Positions 18,611 through 27,394 of a DNA stretch of 55,205 bases are shown here, one piece after another. Position 1 is the stretch's first letter. Each line of letters begins with the position of its first letter. The stretch is taken from NCBI GenBank assembly GCA_027492275.1, contig JAPUFC010000068.1, positions 1 to 55,205 of the forward strand. Reading direction: 5' to 3'. Source of the DNA: Mesorhizobium sp. GTDB taxonomy: Bacteria; Pseudomonadota; Alphaproteobacteria; Rhizobiales; Rhizobiaceae. The position numbers and the translations under genes are program-made. The notes below the pieces were generated by a model. That model saw only the letters and a list, made by a program, of their open reading frames with translations. It did no database searches and was not told where the DNA came from.

Positions 18611-19821
18611 TGTCGCAGAGGTATTCCCGCCGCCTCTCTCCTCTCGAGCGCCTCTCGCTGGTCGCGAACGAGTTCTATCACTACAACGCGGACGGCATCG
18701 TCGAGGGGATCGGCTTCATCGAGCCGGGCCGGCTCGAAGCCGCCGTGGAGCGCGTCGCCGAGGCCAATCCGGGGCTCAGGGTGCGGCTGCACGGCCGGCT
18801 GGGATGGGCGCGCTGGGTCGATTCCGGGGTCGCGCCGCGGGTGCGCGTCCTGCCCGAGGCGGATTGGGACGGCAACAGCGAGGCCGGCGCCGCGTTCATG
18901 CGGGAGCCGCTCGACGCGCTGCGCGGCGGGCCGGTCGCCGAGCTTCTGGTCGTGCCGTGCACGGACGGGCGCACCCGCTACGTGTTCCGGGGCCTGCACG
19001 CCGCCATCGACGGCCGCAGCGCCATGCACTGGGTCATGGAGGTGTTTCGCGTGCTGCGCGGCGAGGCGCCGACGGGCACGCCCTGCACGCTCACCGACTT
19101 CCAGTTGCAGGCGCAGTATGCCGACAGGGCGACGCCCGACACGTCGCCGCCGGTCAGGGCGATCGCGGCGGTGGACGCCGGCGAGCCCGACGGCAAGCCG
19201 CTGCATTTCATCTGGCGGCGCATCATCATCAACCGCAACATCGGCCAGATCCTGCCGAAGACGGCCGTGTTCCTGGCCGAATACGCGCGCAGGCGCGAGC
19301 CCGGCGAGGTGGGGTTCATCATCCCGGTCGACTATCGCGGCCTGCGGACGCAGGAGACCGGCATCAGCAACCTGACCGGCCATCTGCGCGTCATGGTGCC
19401 GGAAGGCGCGACCGCCTGGTCGCTGATGAAGGATCTGCGCGCCCAGATCGCTTCCTTCGCCGACTGCCGCTCCATGCCGGGAGGACGGTTCGTGAGCTGG
19501 ATTCCAATCGGCAGCCTGCGGCGGCGCGTCCGGCCGAAATACGATTTCCTCCACTACGCGCCCAACAAGGTGTTCCAGACCGGCGGGCTCGTCTCCATGG
19601 GCATGTCGCAGCCCGACGCCTATTCCTGCCCAGGCTTCAAGGCGGAATCGGTGATGGGTGTTCCGCCCGCCATCGGCAAGCTCAACGTCATATTCATGAA
19701 CCACCGCGACAGCGTCGTCGTGTGCCTCTCGGCGCCGGCGCGGTACAATCACCGCGGACAATTCGACGAGATGGTGGCCGCCTATCAGCGCCATTTTTCC
19801 CGGGAAGGGCAAATCGCGTGA
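18610..19821 (+). CDS. Condensation-domain-like acyltransferase, first copy
   Basis: A 403-residue protein with the condensation/PapA/WS-DGAT type motif HxxxDG as HAAIDG (H130, D134) in LHAAIDGRSAMHWVMEVF. A start like SPLERLSLVANEFYHYNADG matches the N-terminal strand of this fold. Such enzymes move an acyl group from ACP or CoA to a hydroxyl or amine. The gene is coupled by ATGA to the hydrolase and by GTGA to the membrane-fusion protein. A second copy (24117-25415) lies beyond the exporter, so two separate acylations may occur. Sequence identity to the second copy appears low outside the motif. Substrate is not predictable. Confidence 0.72.
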   Translation: MSQRYSRRLSPLERLSLVANEFYHYNADGIVEGIGFIEPGRLEAAVERVAEANPGLRVRLHGRLGWARWVDSGVAPRVRVLPEADWDGNSEAGAAFMREPLDALRGGPVAELLVVPCTDGRTRYVFRGLHAAIDGRSAMHWVMEVFRVLRGEAPTGTPCTLTDFQLQAQYADRATPDTSPPVRAIAAVDAGEPDGKPLHFIWRRIIINRNIGQILPKTAVFLAEYARRREPGEVGFIIPVDYRGLRTQETGISNLTGHLRVMVPEGATAWSLMKDLRAQIASFADCRSMPGGRFVSWIPIGSLRRRVRPKYDFLHYAPNKVFQTGGLVSMGMSQPDAYSCPGFKAESVMGVPPAIGKLNVIFMNHRDSVVVCLSAPARYNHRGQFDEMVAAYQRHFSREGQIA

Positions 19822-21089
19822 ACGAGATCGATGTCCACAAGCTGAAGATGGACCGGGTGACCCCGGTCTATGCCGCGCCGCGCAAACGCCGCCGGCGCTG
19901 GCGCATGCCGCTGCTGCTGGCCGTCCTGGCCGCCGCCGGCGGCGCCTACTACCATTACTATCCCGCGCAGGCGGTGCAGAACGCGCAATGGGCCGGCGAC
20001 TGGATCGCCTCGCCGTTCAAGCCGGCCGTCCAGACCACCCAGGTCGTCAGCGCCTGGCCGTCCGAGCAGTTCCTCGTGCTCAACTCCACCGGCTACGTCG
20101 TGCCGCGACGCAAGGCGGCGGTGGCGTCGAAGGCCTCCGGCAGGGTCGAATGGCTGGGCGTCGACGAGGGCGATCACGTCAAGGAGGGCACGGTGGTGGC
20201 CCGCCTCGAAAGCAGCGACGTGCGGGCGTCGCACCGCGCCGCCGTCGCCAACGTCGCGGTGTCGGCCGCGGCGCTCACCACCGCCAACACCGAGCTTGCC
20301 GACGCCTCGCGCGACTTCGCCCGCGTCGAGGCGCTGTTCAGGAAGGGGCTCGTGCCCGAAACCAGCCTCCTGGACGCGACCTCGCGGGTCGAGCGCGCCA
20401 AGGCCTCGGTGGAGAGCGCGCAGGCCGCGCTCCAGGCCACCAGGGCGAACGAGGAATATGCCCGCAGCGCCGTCGACTACACGGAAATCCGCGCGCCCTT
20501 CGACGGCGTCGTCATCGCGCGCTCGGTGAATGTCGGCGACATCGTCACGCCGATGTCGTCGGCCGCCGACGTCAAGGGCGCGGTGCTGACCATGGCCGAC
20601 ATGAGCACGCTGGAGGTCGACGCCGACGTGTCGGAATCCTCGCTGTCGCTGGTCAAGGTGGGCCAGCCGGCCGAAATCACGCTCGACGCCTATCCGGCCA
20701 GGCGCTTTCGCGGCGAGGTCAGCGTGGTCGTGCCGTCCGTCAACCGGGCGAGCGCCACCGTCACCACCAAGGTAAAATTTCTCGATCCCGACGGCACCAT
20801 CATGCCCGACATGAGCACGCGCGTCGGATTCCTGTCGCAGCAGATCGATCCGGGCGAGGCGAGCCCGGTCATGGCCGTCAACCCGGACGCGATCGTCACG
20901 CGCAAAGAGGCAAGCATGGTGTTCACCATCACGCCCTTCGGCAAGGCGCGCGCCATCAACGTCACCGTGGGCGACAGGGTCGGCACGCTGCGCAGGGTCG
21001 AAGGTCCCGTCAAGGTCGGCGACACCCTGATCCTCAAGCCCGGCGCCCTGAAGGACGGCGACAGCGTCAAACTGCCCGAGCGCTCTTGA
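19818..21089 (+). CDS. Periplasmic adaptor (membrane-fusion) subunit of lipid exporter
   Basis: A 423-residue HlyD/MacA/DevB-type protein. A single N-terminal membrane segment (~residues 28-45) follows a basic stretch KRRRRWR. Next come a split biotinyl-lipoyl domain (ASGRVEWLGVDEGDHVKEG and IRAPFDGVVIARSVNVGDIV), an alpha-hairpin coiled coil (~135-220) and beta-barrel and C-terminal domains. Such adaptors bridge an inner-membrane ABC unit to an outer-membrane TolC channel. The start is GTG 19818, overlapping the TGA of the acyltransferase (GTGA), which marks tight translational coupling. No outer-membrane partner is encoded in the window. Confidence 0.88.
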   Translation: MNEIDVHKLKMDRVTPVYAAPRKRRRRWRMPLLLAVLAAAGGAYYHYYPAQAVQNAQWAGDWIASPFKPAVQTTQVVSAWPSEQFLVLNSTGYVVPRRKAAVASKASGRVEWLGVDEGDHVKEGTVVARLESSDVRASHRAAVANVAVSAAALTTANTELADASRDFARVEALFRKGLVPETSLLDATSRVERAKASVESAQAALQATRANEEYARSAVDYTEIRAPFDGVVIARSVNVGDIVTPMSSAADVKGAVLTMADMSTLEVDADVSESSLSLVKVGQPAEITLDAYPARRFRGEVSVVVPSVNRASATVTTKVKFLDPDGTIMPDMSTRVGFLSQQIDPGEASPVMAVNPDAIVTRKEASMVFTITPFGKARAINVTVGDRVGTLRRVEGPVKVGDTLILKPGALKDGDSVKLPERS

Positions 21090-21784
21090 TGGCGCCGCTC
21101 ATCAGCATGCGGCAGCTCAGCAAGACCTACCACCGCGGCAAGCAGCCGGTGCCGGTGCTGCTGGGCATCGACCTGGAGATCGAGGTCGGCGACTACGTCT
21201 CGCTCATGGGCCCCTCCGGCTCCGGCAAGAGCACGCTGCTGAACCTGATCGCCGGCATCGACAAGCCGACGGGCGGCACCCTCCTCGTCGGCGACATCGA
21301 CACCGCCAGGCTGCCGGAAAGCCAGCTCGCCAACTGGCGCGCCGCCAATGTCGGCTTCATCTTCCAGTTCTACAACCTCATGCCGGTGCTGACCGCCTTC
21401 GAGAACGTCGAGCTGCCGCTGCTGCTGACCAATCTGTCGAAGTGGGACCGGCGCGACCGCGTCGAATATGCGCTCGGCCTTGTCGGCCTCGGGCATCGTC
21501 TCGACCACTATCCCAACGAATTGTCCGGCGGCGAGCAGCAGCGCGTCGCCATCGCGCGCGCCCTCATCGCGGACCCGCCCCTGATCGTCGCCGACGAGCC
21601 GACGGGCGACCTCGACCGCAAGTCCGCCGACGACGTGCTGATGCTGCTCGACCGGCTCAACGGGCAGCTCGGCAAGACCATCGTGATGGTCACCCACGAT
21701 CCCAAATGCGCCGCCCGGGCGCGCCGTCTGGTGCACCTCGAAAAGGGCGTGCTGCTGAACGACGATGCAGGAAAGCCCGTCTGA
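21089..21784 (+). CDS. MacB/LolD-type ABC exporter ATPase
   Basis: A 231-residue nucleotide-binding subunit with Walker A GPSGSGKST, signature ELSGGEQQRVAIARAL and Walker B LIVADEPTGDLD, plus VGFIFQFYNLMPVLTAFENV. The FQFYNL Q-loop and DEPTGDLD ending are typical of the LolD/MacB/DevA branch that works with FtsX-like permeases and extracts substrates from the outer leaflet of the inner membrane. ATG overlaps the adaptor stop, and it is followed three bases later by the first permease. It should power both permeases as one complex. Confidence 0.92.
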   Translation: MAPLISMRQLSKTYHRGKQPVPVLLGIDLEIEVGDYVSLMGPSGSGKSTLLNLIAGIDKPTGGTLLVGDIDTARLPESQLANWRAANVGFIFQFYNLMPVLTAFENVELPLLLTNLSKWDRRDRVEYALGLVGLGHRLDHYPNELSGGEQQRVAIARALIADPPLIVADEPTGDLDRKSADDVLMLLDRLNGQLGKTIVMVTHDPKCAARARRLVHLEKGVLLNDDAGKPV

Positions 21785-21786
21785 CG

Positions 21787-22953
21787 ATGTATTTCCTCTA
21801 CGTGGTCAAGCTGGCGGCTCGCAATATGATGCGGCATCGTCTGCGCTCGTCGCTGACCATCGCCGGCATCGCCGTCGCCATGATCTCCTTCGGCCTCCTG
21901 CGCACCGTCGTCGATTCGTGGGTGGCCGGCGCGGAAACCGGTTCGGCCGCGCGCCTGATCGTCCGCAACAAGGCTTCGGTCGGCTTCACGCTGCCGGTCG
22001 CCATGGGCGAGCGGATCCGCCATGTGCACGGCGTCGAGGCGCTGACCTGGCTGGTGTGGTTCGGCGGCATCTATGTCGACGAGCGGAATTTCTTCCCGCA
22101 GTTCGGGGTCGACGCCGACACCTTCTTCTCGGTCTATCCGGAGATGAAGGTGGACCCCGCGCAGCTCGCCGCGTTCCAGAGGGACAGGCGCGGCGCCATC
22201 GTCGGCAAGGTCGTGGCCGCCAAGTACGGCTGGAAGGTCGGCGACCAGATACCGCTTCGCGGCACGATCTATCCCGGCAACTGGAGCTTCGTGATCAAGG
22301 GCATCTATGAGGGCGCCGACGAGAAGGTCGACCAGACCCAGTTCATCGTGCACTGGGATCTGATCAACGAGCGCGTCAAGGCCCAGGTGCCGTCCATGGC
22401 GGACCGGGTCGGCCTGTTTTCCGTGAACGCCCGCAGCCCCGGCGACGCGGCCGCCGTGTCGGCGGCGGTCGACGAATCCTTCCGCAACTCGCTGGACGAG
22501 ACCCGCACCGAGTCGGAAAAAGCCTTCCAGCTCGGCTTCATCGCCATGATTGACACGGTGCTGACGGCGATGCAGGCGGTCGCCTACGTGGTGATCCTCA
22601 TCATCCTGGCCGTCATGGCCAACACCATGGCGATGGCGGCGCGCGAACGCTCGCGGGAATACGCGACGCTGAAGGTGCTGGGCTTCGGCGACCGCTTCGT
22701 CGTCATGCTGATCATGGCGGAATCGCTCACCCTGTCGATCACCGGCGGCGCGCTCGGCATCGCGCTGACCTTCCCCGTCGCCGACGCCTTCTTCAACGCC
22801 CTGCGGGACATGTTCCGGCTGTTCGTGGTCGAGCCGCGCACCGTGATCATCCAGGCCGTGGCTTCGGTCGTGATCGCGGTGCTGGCGGCCATCGTCCCGG
22901 CGCTCAGCAGCGCGCGCGTGCGCATCGTCGACGGATTGAGGGCCGTGACATGA
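21787..22953 (+). CDS. FtsX-like ABC permease, first subunit
   Basis: A 388-residue MacB/DevC-type permease: N-terminal membrane helix (LTIAGIAVAMISFGLL), a large periplasmic domain (~45-255) and three C-terminal helices (e.g. VVILIILAVMANTMAMAARE, GALGIALTFPVADAFF, AVASVVIAVLAAIVPAL). ARERSREYATLKVLGF is the usual coupling segment contacting the ATPase. It starts two bases after the ATPase stop. Because a second, different permease follows directly, the exporter is probably a heterodimer rather than the usual MacB homodimer. Confidence 0.88.
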   Translation: MYFLYVVKLAARNMMRHRLRSSLTIAGIAVAMISFGLLRTVVDSWVAGAETGSAARLIVRNKASVGFTLPVAMGERIRHVHGVEALTWLVWFGGIYVDERNFFPQFGVDADTFFSVYPEMKVDPAQLAAFQRDRRGAIVGKVVAAKYGWKVGDQIPLRGTIYPGNWSFVIKGIYEGADEKVDQTQFIVHWDLINERVKAQVPSMADRVGLFSVNARSPGDAAAVSAAVDESFRNSLDETRTESEKAFQLGFIAMIDTVLTAMQAVAYVVILIILAVMANTMAMAARERSREYATLKVLGFGDRFVVMLIMAESLTLSITGGALGIALTFPVADAFFNALRDMFRLFVVEPRTVIIQAVASVVIAVLAAIVPALSSARVRIVDGLRAVT

Positions 22954-22963
22954 GGCGGGCGAC

Positions 22964-24133
22964 ATGAGATCCGGCCTGTCGATCCGCTTCGCCGCCCGCA
23001 ACCTGATAGCGCGGCGGCTGACATCGGCGCTGACGATCGCCGGCATGGCGCTGGTCGCCTTCGTGTTCGGCATCGTTCTCATGATGTCGGCCGGCCTGCG
23101 CGAGACGCTGGGCAGCACGGGCTCGCCGAGCAACGTCGTGGTCATCCGCCAGGGCTCCCCGACCGAGGTGCAGAGCACGATCACCCGCGACCAGGCCGGC
23201 AACATCGAATCCATGCCGGGGCTGGCGACGGGCGAGCAGGGCCAGCCGATGGTTTCGCGCGAGGTTCTGGTTCTGGTCAACATGCCGCGCCGGGGCCGCG
23301 ACGGCGTCGCCAACATCGTCGTGCGCGGCACCACCGCCAACGGCCTGGCCTTGCGCCCGCAGGCGAAGCTGGTCGACGGCCGCGCCTTTCAGCCGGGGTC
23401 GTCGGAGGTCATGATCGGCTCGGCCCTCGCGCGCGGCAATATCGGCCTGAGGATCGGCGACAGGATCGAGTTCGGCCTGCGCCACTGGACCGTGGTGGGC
23501 GTCTTCGGCGCCGGCAACAGCGGTTTCGATTCCGAAATATGGGGCGATTCCAACCAGATGATGCAGGCCTTCCGGCGGCAGGCGTTCTCGTCGCTGGTCG
23601 TCGGGCTGCGCGACAGCGATACCTACGGGCTCTTCTCCAGGGCCCTGGCCCAGAGAAACCGGCTGGGCCTGGAGGCGAAACCGGAAACCAAATTCTACGC
23701 CGATCAGTCGGAGGGCATGGCGCGCTTCATCTCCGTGCTGGGCCAGACGATCAGCGTGATCTTCTCCATCGGCGCGATCATCGGCGCGACGATCACCATG
23801 TATGCCAGCGTCGCCAGCCGCACGCGCGAGATCGGAACGCTGCGCGCGCTGGGCTTCCGCCGCAGCAGCATCCTCGCCAGCTTCCTGCAGGAGGCGCTGC
23901 TCCTCGGCTTCGTCGCCGGCGTGGTGGGTCTCGCCGCCGCCGCCAGCCTGCAGCGCATGGAAATCTCGACCACGAACATCCAGACCCTGTCGGAGGTCGT
24001 CTTCCGGCTGACGCTGACCCCTGCCATCGCCGTGCAGGTGTTGCTGTTCTCCGTGTTCATGGGCGCGCTGGGCGGCCTGCTTCCCGCCAACCGCGCCTCG
24101 CGCCTGCAGATCGTCGATGCGCTCCGCAACTGA
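22964..24133 (+). CDS. FtsX-like ABC permease, second subunit
   Basis: A 389-residue paralogue of the preceding permease with the same layout: first helix LTIAGMALVAFVFGIVLMM, a periplasmic domain carrying PRRGRDGVANIVVRG, and three C-terminal helices beginning near FISVLGQTISVIFSIGAI. SRTREIGTLRALGF is the ATPase coupling loop. Ten bases separate the genes, and its end overlaps the next gene by 17 bases. Two non-identical FtsX permeases with one ATPase resemble heterodimeric lipoprotein- or lipid-releasing systems such as LolCDE, here joined to an HlyD adaptor. Confidence 0.88.
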   Translation: MRSGLSIRFAARNLIARRLTSALTIAGMALVAFVFGIVLMMSAGLRETLGSTGSPSNVVVIRQGSPTEVQSTITRDQAGNIESMPGLATGEQGQPMVSREVLVLVNMPRRGRDGVANIVVRGTTANGLALRPQAKLVDGRAFQPGSSEVMIGSALARGNIGLRIGDRIEFGLRHWTVVGVFGAGNSGFDSEIWGDSNQMMQAFRRQAFSSLVVGLRDSDTYGLFSRALAQRNRLGLEAKPETKFYADQSEGMARFISVLGQTISVIFSIGAIIGATITMYASVASRTREIGTLRALGFRRSSILASFLQEALLLGFVAGVVGLAAAASLQRMEISTTNIQTLSEVVFRLTLTPAIAVQVLLFSVFMGALGGLLPANRASRLQIVDALRN

Positions 24134-25415
24134 CCCCGCGGCGGACCTGCCGCTTCAGCCGCGCGCGCCGATCGAGCGGCCGCTTTCGGCGTTCGAATAC
24201 TATCACGCCAGCGTCGGCATCGACCGCGTGCGCGCGGCGCCGCGCGCCGTCACCCTGGTGATCGAGGGCGAAGGCGCGGATTTCGAGCCCGACCGCTGGC
24301 GCGAGGCGCTCGCCGTCGCCAGCGCGGCGAACCCCGGATCGCGCCTCCGTCTGGTCGGCGGCTGGTGGAGGGCTCGCTGGACGAACGACGGCCGGCCGCC
24401 TGATCTCCGGTTCATGGAGCGCTGCGACTGGGATGGACTGTCTCAGGCCGGGGCGGAGTTCATCGACGCCGAGCCGCTGTCGCTGCAGGCCGGCCGCACG
24501 GCGGAGCTCATTCTGATAAACCGGTCGCCGCGCGGCAGGCTGATCGTTTTCCGCTTCCTCCACGCGGTGATGGACGGGCGCGGCGCCCTGCATTTCCTCG
24601 CCGATCTCTTTCGCGCCCTGCGCGGCGATCCGCCCGCCGGCAGCAATGCCGGCTTCAGCGACGCTGACATGATGCGCCGGCTCGGGCCCGGCAAGGCGAA
24701 ATCGGAGCTCGTCTTCACCAGACGGCTGACGGGCCGGCCCCGGGGCAAGGTGCCGGGCTACCAGTGGCGGCGCGTCTTTCTCGATACGGACGGCCGCAAC
24801 ATCCTGGCGCGGGTGGCGGCGATCAAGGCGGCATACTTTCATCGTCACAGCGACCTGCCGGCGCTCATTTCCGTGCCGGTGGACGTTCGCGCGCGGATGC
24901 CCGGTCTTTTCGCCACCACCAACTTCTGCAACGCGCTGCTGGTGCGGCTCGACAAGGGCGAGGGCGCGGACATCTTCCGGCGCAGGCTCCAGGCCATGAT
25001 CGACAACCGGATGGACCTCTATTGCCCGCGCATGCTCGGCCTGCTGAAGGTGTTCCCGCTGCGTCTGCTTGACCGCCTCGTGTCGGGGCGCCAGGGCGAC
25101 TATCGCGGCCGGGGCGCCGTCGACACGGCGATGATCTCCAATCTCGGCCGGCTCGATTCGAGCGAATTCTCGTGCGGAGGGTTCCGTCCGAGCCGGCTGT
25201 TCATCGTGCCGCCGTTCAACAGCCAGGTCTATTCCCTGCTCGTCGGCATGGACGACCGCGTCGAACTCGTGCTCGGCATGCCGAATGTCCTGGCCGGCGA
25301 CGGGCGCTTCGACGATTTCGTCGGTTTCCTGCACGATCGGCTGGCGGAGACGGAAAGCGGCGGGGGCGCGCCGGAGCGGCTTGCAGATCGTGCAGTCACG
25401 GTGCCGGTCCATTGA
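24117..25415 (+). CDS. Condensation-domain-like acyltransferase, second copy
   Basis: A 432-residue relative of the 18610-19821 protein. Its motif HAVMDG (H149, D153) lies in FRFLHAVMDGRGALHFLADLF. Near the C-terminus, DTAMISNLGRLDSSEF matches the NxGR-type strand that shapes the active-site tunnel in this fold. It begins RPLSAFEYYHASVG, similar in style to the first copy. No membrane helix. It overlaps the second permease by 17 bases with no strong ribosome site, so translation is likely coupled. An O- or N-acyl transfer onto the glycolipid is the best guess, with PapA-like acyltransferases as the nearest functional analogy. Confidence 0.7.
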   Translation: MRSATDPAADLPLQPRAPIERPLSAFEYYHASVGIDRVRAAPRAVTLVIEGEGADFEPDRWREALAVASAANPGSRLRLVGGWWRARWTNDGRPPDLRFMERCDWDGLSQAGAEFIDAEPLSLQAGRTAELILINRSPRGRLIVFRFLHAVMDGRGALHFLADLFRALRGDPPAGSNAGFSDADMMRRLGPGKAKSELVFTRRLTGRPRGKVPGYQWRRVFLDTDGRNILARVAAIKAAYFHRHSDLPALISVPVDVRARMPGLFATTNFCNALLVRLDKGEGADIFRRRLQAMIDNRMDLYCPRMLGLLKVFPLRLLDRLVSGRQGDYRGRGAVDTAMISNLGRLDSSEFSCGGFRPSRLFIVPPFNSQVYSLLVGMDDRVELVLGMPNVLAGDGRFDDFVGFLHDRLAETESGGGAPERLADRAVTVPVH

Positions 25416-25427
25416 GCGAGGGGTGTC

Positions 25428-26459
25428 ATGCAATCCACCGAGATAGCCTTGCGCAACGAGGGTGTCGCGCTCGCCCGGACGAGCGAGGGCTATCTGCTTC
25501 CGGTCCTCGACGTGACCCATCCGCGCTTCGCGATGGCCGACGACGAGGCCGGCCTCGCCAGGCTGCACAAGACCTTCATGCGCAGCGAGCGGGATCGCCG
25601 CTGGATCCCGGCGTTCCTGATGAAGATGATCGTGCGGTCGGCCGCGCGGCGATCGCGCCTGGTCAACGCGATATTCGGCGAGGACGTGACCTTCCTCGAC
25701 GGGATAAGCACCTACGCCGTGAAGCTCGGGGCGAAGAACCTGTTGCCGCCCTTCGATGCCCCGATGGACCGGAAATTCGCGGCGGCTCCGCACATCCTCT
25801 ATCTGCGGCTCAGGACGCAGCAGATCGCCAAGCTGCTGGCCGAAGGCCTGACGCGGCAGCTTTCACCGTCGGACGACACGCCGTTGCACCTGATCAACAT
25901 CGCCGGCGGGCCGTCCATCGACAGCCTCAACGCCCTGATCCTCACGGCCCGCAGCGCGCCGGCGCTGCTGCGTCGGCCGATCACCATCCATGTTTTCGAC
26001 CTTCACCCGGAAGGCGTTTTCTTCGGCTCGAACGCGCTGGCGGCCCTGCGGGAAGACGGCGGCGCCTTGCGCGGTCTGGACATCGGGATGACGCATGTCC
26101 GCTACAACTGGAACGACGTCGCCGAGCTCGAGACGCTGATGGACGGCCTTGTCGCCGCCGGGGCGCATGTGATCGCGTCCTCGGAGGGCGGCCTGTTCGA
26201 ATATGGCAGCGACGACGCGATCGTCGCCAACCTGTCGGCCCTCAACGCGAACGGAGCGGGGGCGCGATACGTCGCCGGCTCCGTCACCCGCGGCGTCGAG
26301 TCGCGGCAGGGTTTCGTCGGAGCCGACCGTTTCTCGCTCATCCCGCGCGGTCTCGCCGTCTTCGCGCCGCTGGCGCGGCGGGCCGGCTATGCGGTGGGAG
26401 AAAGCCGTCCCGGCGCATGGAGCGACCAGATCCAGCTCCATGCGTCAAACGAAGGGTGA
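25428..26459 (+). CDS. Methyltransferase-like protein closing the lipid cluster
   Basis: A 343-residue protein I do not recognise confidently. Central stretch LHLINIAGGPSIDSLNALI resembles the glycine-rich SAM-binding strand-loop of class I methyltransferases, followed ~45 residues later by IHVFDLHPEG, where the Asp would hold the ribose. IASSEGGLFEYGSDD fits the next strand. The N-terminal ~130 residues have no recognised domain and contain a basic patch (RSAARRSR). No signal peptide or membrane helix. It has a GCGAGGGG ribosome site 12 bases after the acyltransferase. A sugar or fatty-hydroxyl O-methyltransferase is plausible; another Rossmann-fold function cannot be excluded. Confidence 0.55.
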   Translation: MQSTEIALRNEGVALARTSEGYLLPVLDVTHPRFAMADDEAGLARLHKTFMRSERDRRWIPAFLMKMIVRSAARRSRLVNAIFGEDVTFLDGISTYAVKLGAKNLLPPFDAPMDRKFAAAPHILYLRLRTQQIAKLLAEGLTRQLSPSDDTPLHLINIAGGPSIDSLNALILTARSAPALLRRPITIHVFDLHPEGVFFGSNALAALREDGGALRGLDIGMTHVRYNWNDVAELETLMDGLVAAGAHVIASSEGGLFEYGSDDAIVANLSALNANGAGARYVAGSVTRGVESRQGFVGADRFSLIPRGLAVFAPLARRAGYAVGESRPGAWSDQIQLHASNEG

Positions 26460-26474
26460 CGCCGGCATCGCTGC

Positions 26475-26492
26475 CCGGGGCGCGAGCCCCGG
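26475..26492. terminator. GNRA-capped hairpin at the end of the lipid cluster
   Basis: A perfect 7-bp GC stem, CCGGGGC (26475-26481) with GCCCCGG (26486-26492), is closed by a GCGA tetraloop and followed by TCTCCCTTGT. It lies in the 42-base gap between two convergent genes, so it probably terminates both transcripts. Confidence 0.6.
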
Positions 26493-26501
26493 TCTCCCTT
26501 G

Positions 26502-27314
26502 TCAGTGCGCCGTCCAGCCCCCGTCGATAGGCAGCGCCGTTCCCGTCATGTTGTGAGCCGTTCGGCCGGTCAGGAACAGCACCATCTCGGCGATCTCCTC
26601 GACCTGGGACAGGCGGCCGGTCGGCTGCTTCTCGCTGAGCAGGCTTCGGATGCTGTCCTCGCGGCTCGCGCCGTTCAGCAGGGCCGAGCGCGCCGCGATC
26701 TGGGGTTCGATGATCGGCGTCTCGGTGAAGCCGGGACAGATGCAGTTCACCGTCACGCCGCCCGTCTCCCGCGATCCGGCCGCCGCATATTCCAGCGCCG
26801 CGACCCGCGACAGGCCGACCAGGCCGAACTTGGACGCGACATAGGGCGCCTTGTCGACGGACGCGACGAGGCCGTGGGCGGAGGCGATGTTGACGACCCG
26901 GCCGTAGCCGCGTCGCGCCATGTTCGGCAGCGCGCGGCGCATGGTCTCGAACGGCGCGGTGAGGTTGATCGCGATGATCGAATCCCAGATCTCCCGCGTA
27001 ACCGTCTCGAGACTGGCGACGCGCTGGATGCCGGCATTGTTCACCAGTATGTCCAGCGGTCCCCAGTTCTCGCACGCATCCACCAGCGTCGCGATGGCTT
27101 CCGCCGAGCGCAGCTCTCCCGGAAAGAAGCGGGCCTCGGGCGCTCCGGCCGCCAATACGCCGGCGACCGCCTCGGCGGCCTGCTCCTCGCTCGCCAATCC
27201 GTGGACGGCGATGCGCGCCCCGGCGCCGGCCAGCTTGCAGGCGATCGCCAGACCGATGCCCTGGACTGAGCCCGTCACCAGCGCAGTACGTCCGTGGAGG
27301 GACTGGGGAACCAT
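26502..27314 (-). CDS. 3-hydroxybutyrate dehydrogenase-like SDR
   Basis: A 270-residue short-chain dehydrogenase with the cofactor motif TGSVQGIGLAIA, NNAGI, and catalytic YVASK. The overall pattern, including CICPGFTETPI and the Q/E-rich segment before a C-terminal GTALPIDGGWTAH, matches D-3-hydroxybutyrate dehydrogenases (BdhA), which oxidise 3-hydroxybutyrate to acetoacetate with NAD. Other hydroxyacid or sugar substrates are possible. It is the last gene of the - strand run; the 80 bases separating it from the DUF1330 gene suggest it is still co-transcribed. Confidence 0.82.
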   Translation of the reverse strand: MVPQSLHGRTALVTGSVQGIGLAIACKLAGAGARIAVHGLASEEQAAEAVAGVLAAGAPEARFFPGELRSAEAIATLVDACENWGPLDILVNNAGIQRVASLETVTREIWDSIIAINLTAPFETMRRALPNMARRGYGRVVNIASAHGLVASVDKAPYVASKFGLVGLSRVAALEYAAAGSRETGGVTVNCICPGFTETPIIEPQIAARSALLNGASREDSIRSLLSEKQPTGRLSQVEEIAEMVLFLTGRTAHNMTGTALPIDGGWTAH

Positions 27315-27394
27315 AGGAGATGCCTTTCAAACTGTGGAGTGTGAGGAGGGATGCCGCTGCCGGGGAATCGCGACGGCGCGCCCCGCCGCCGGCA

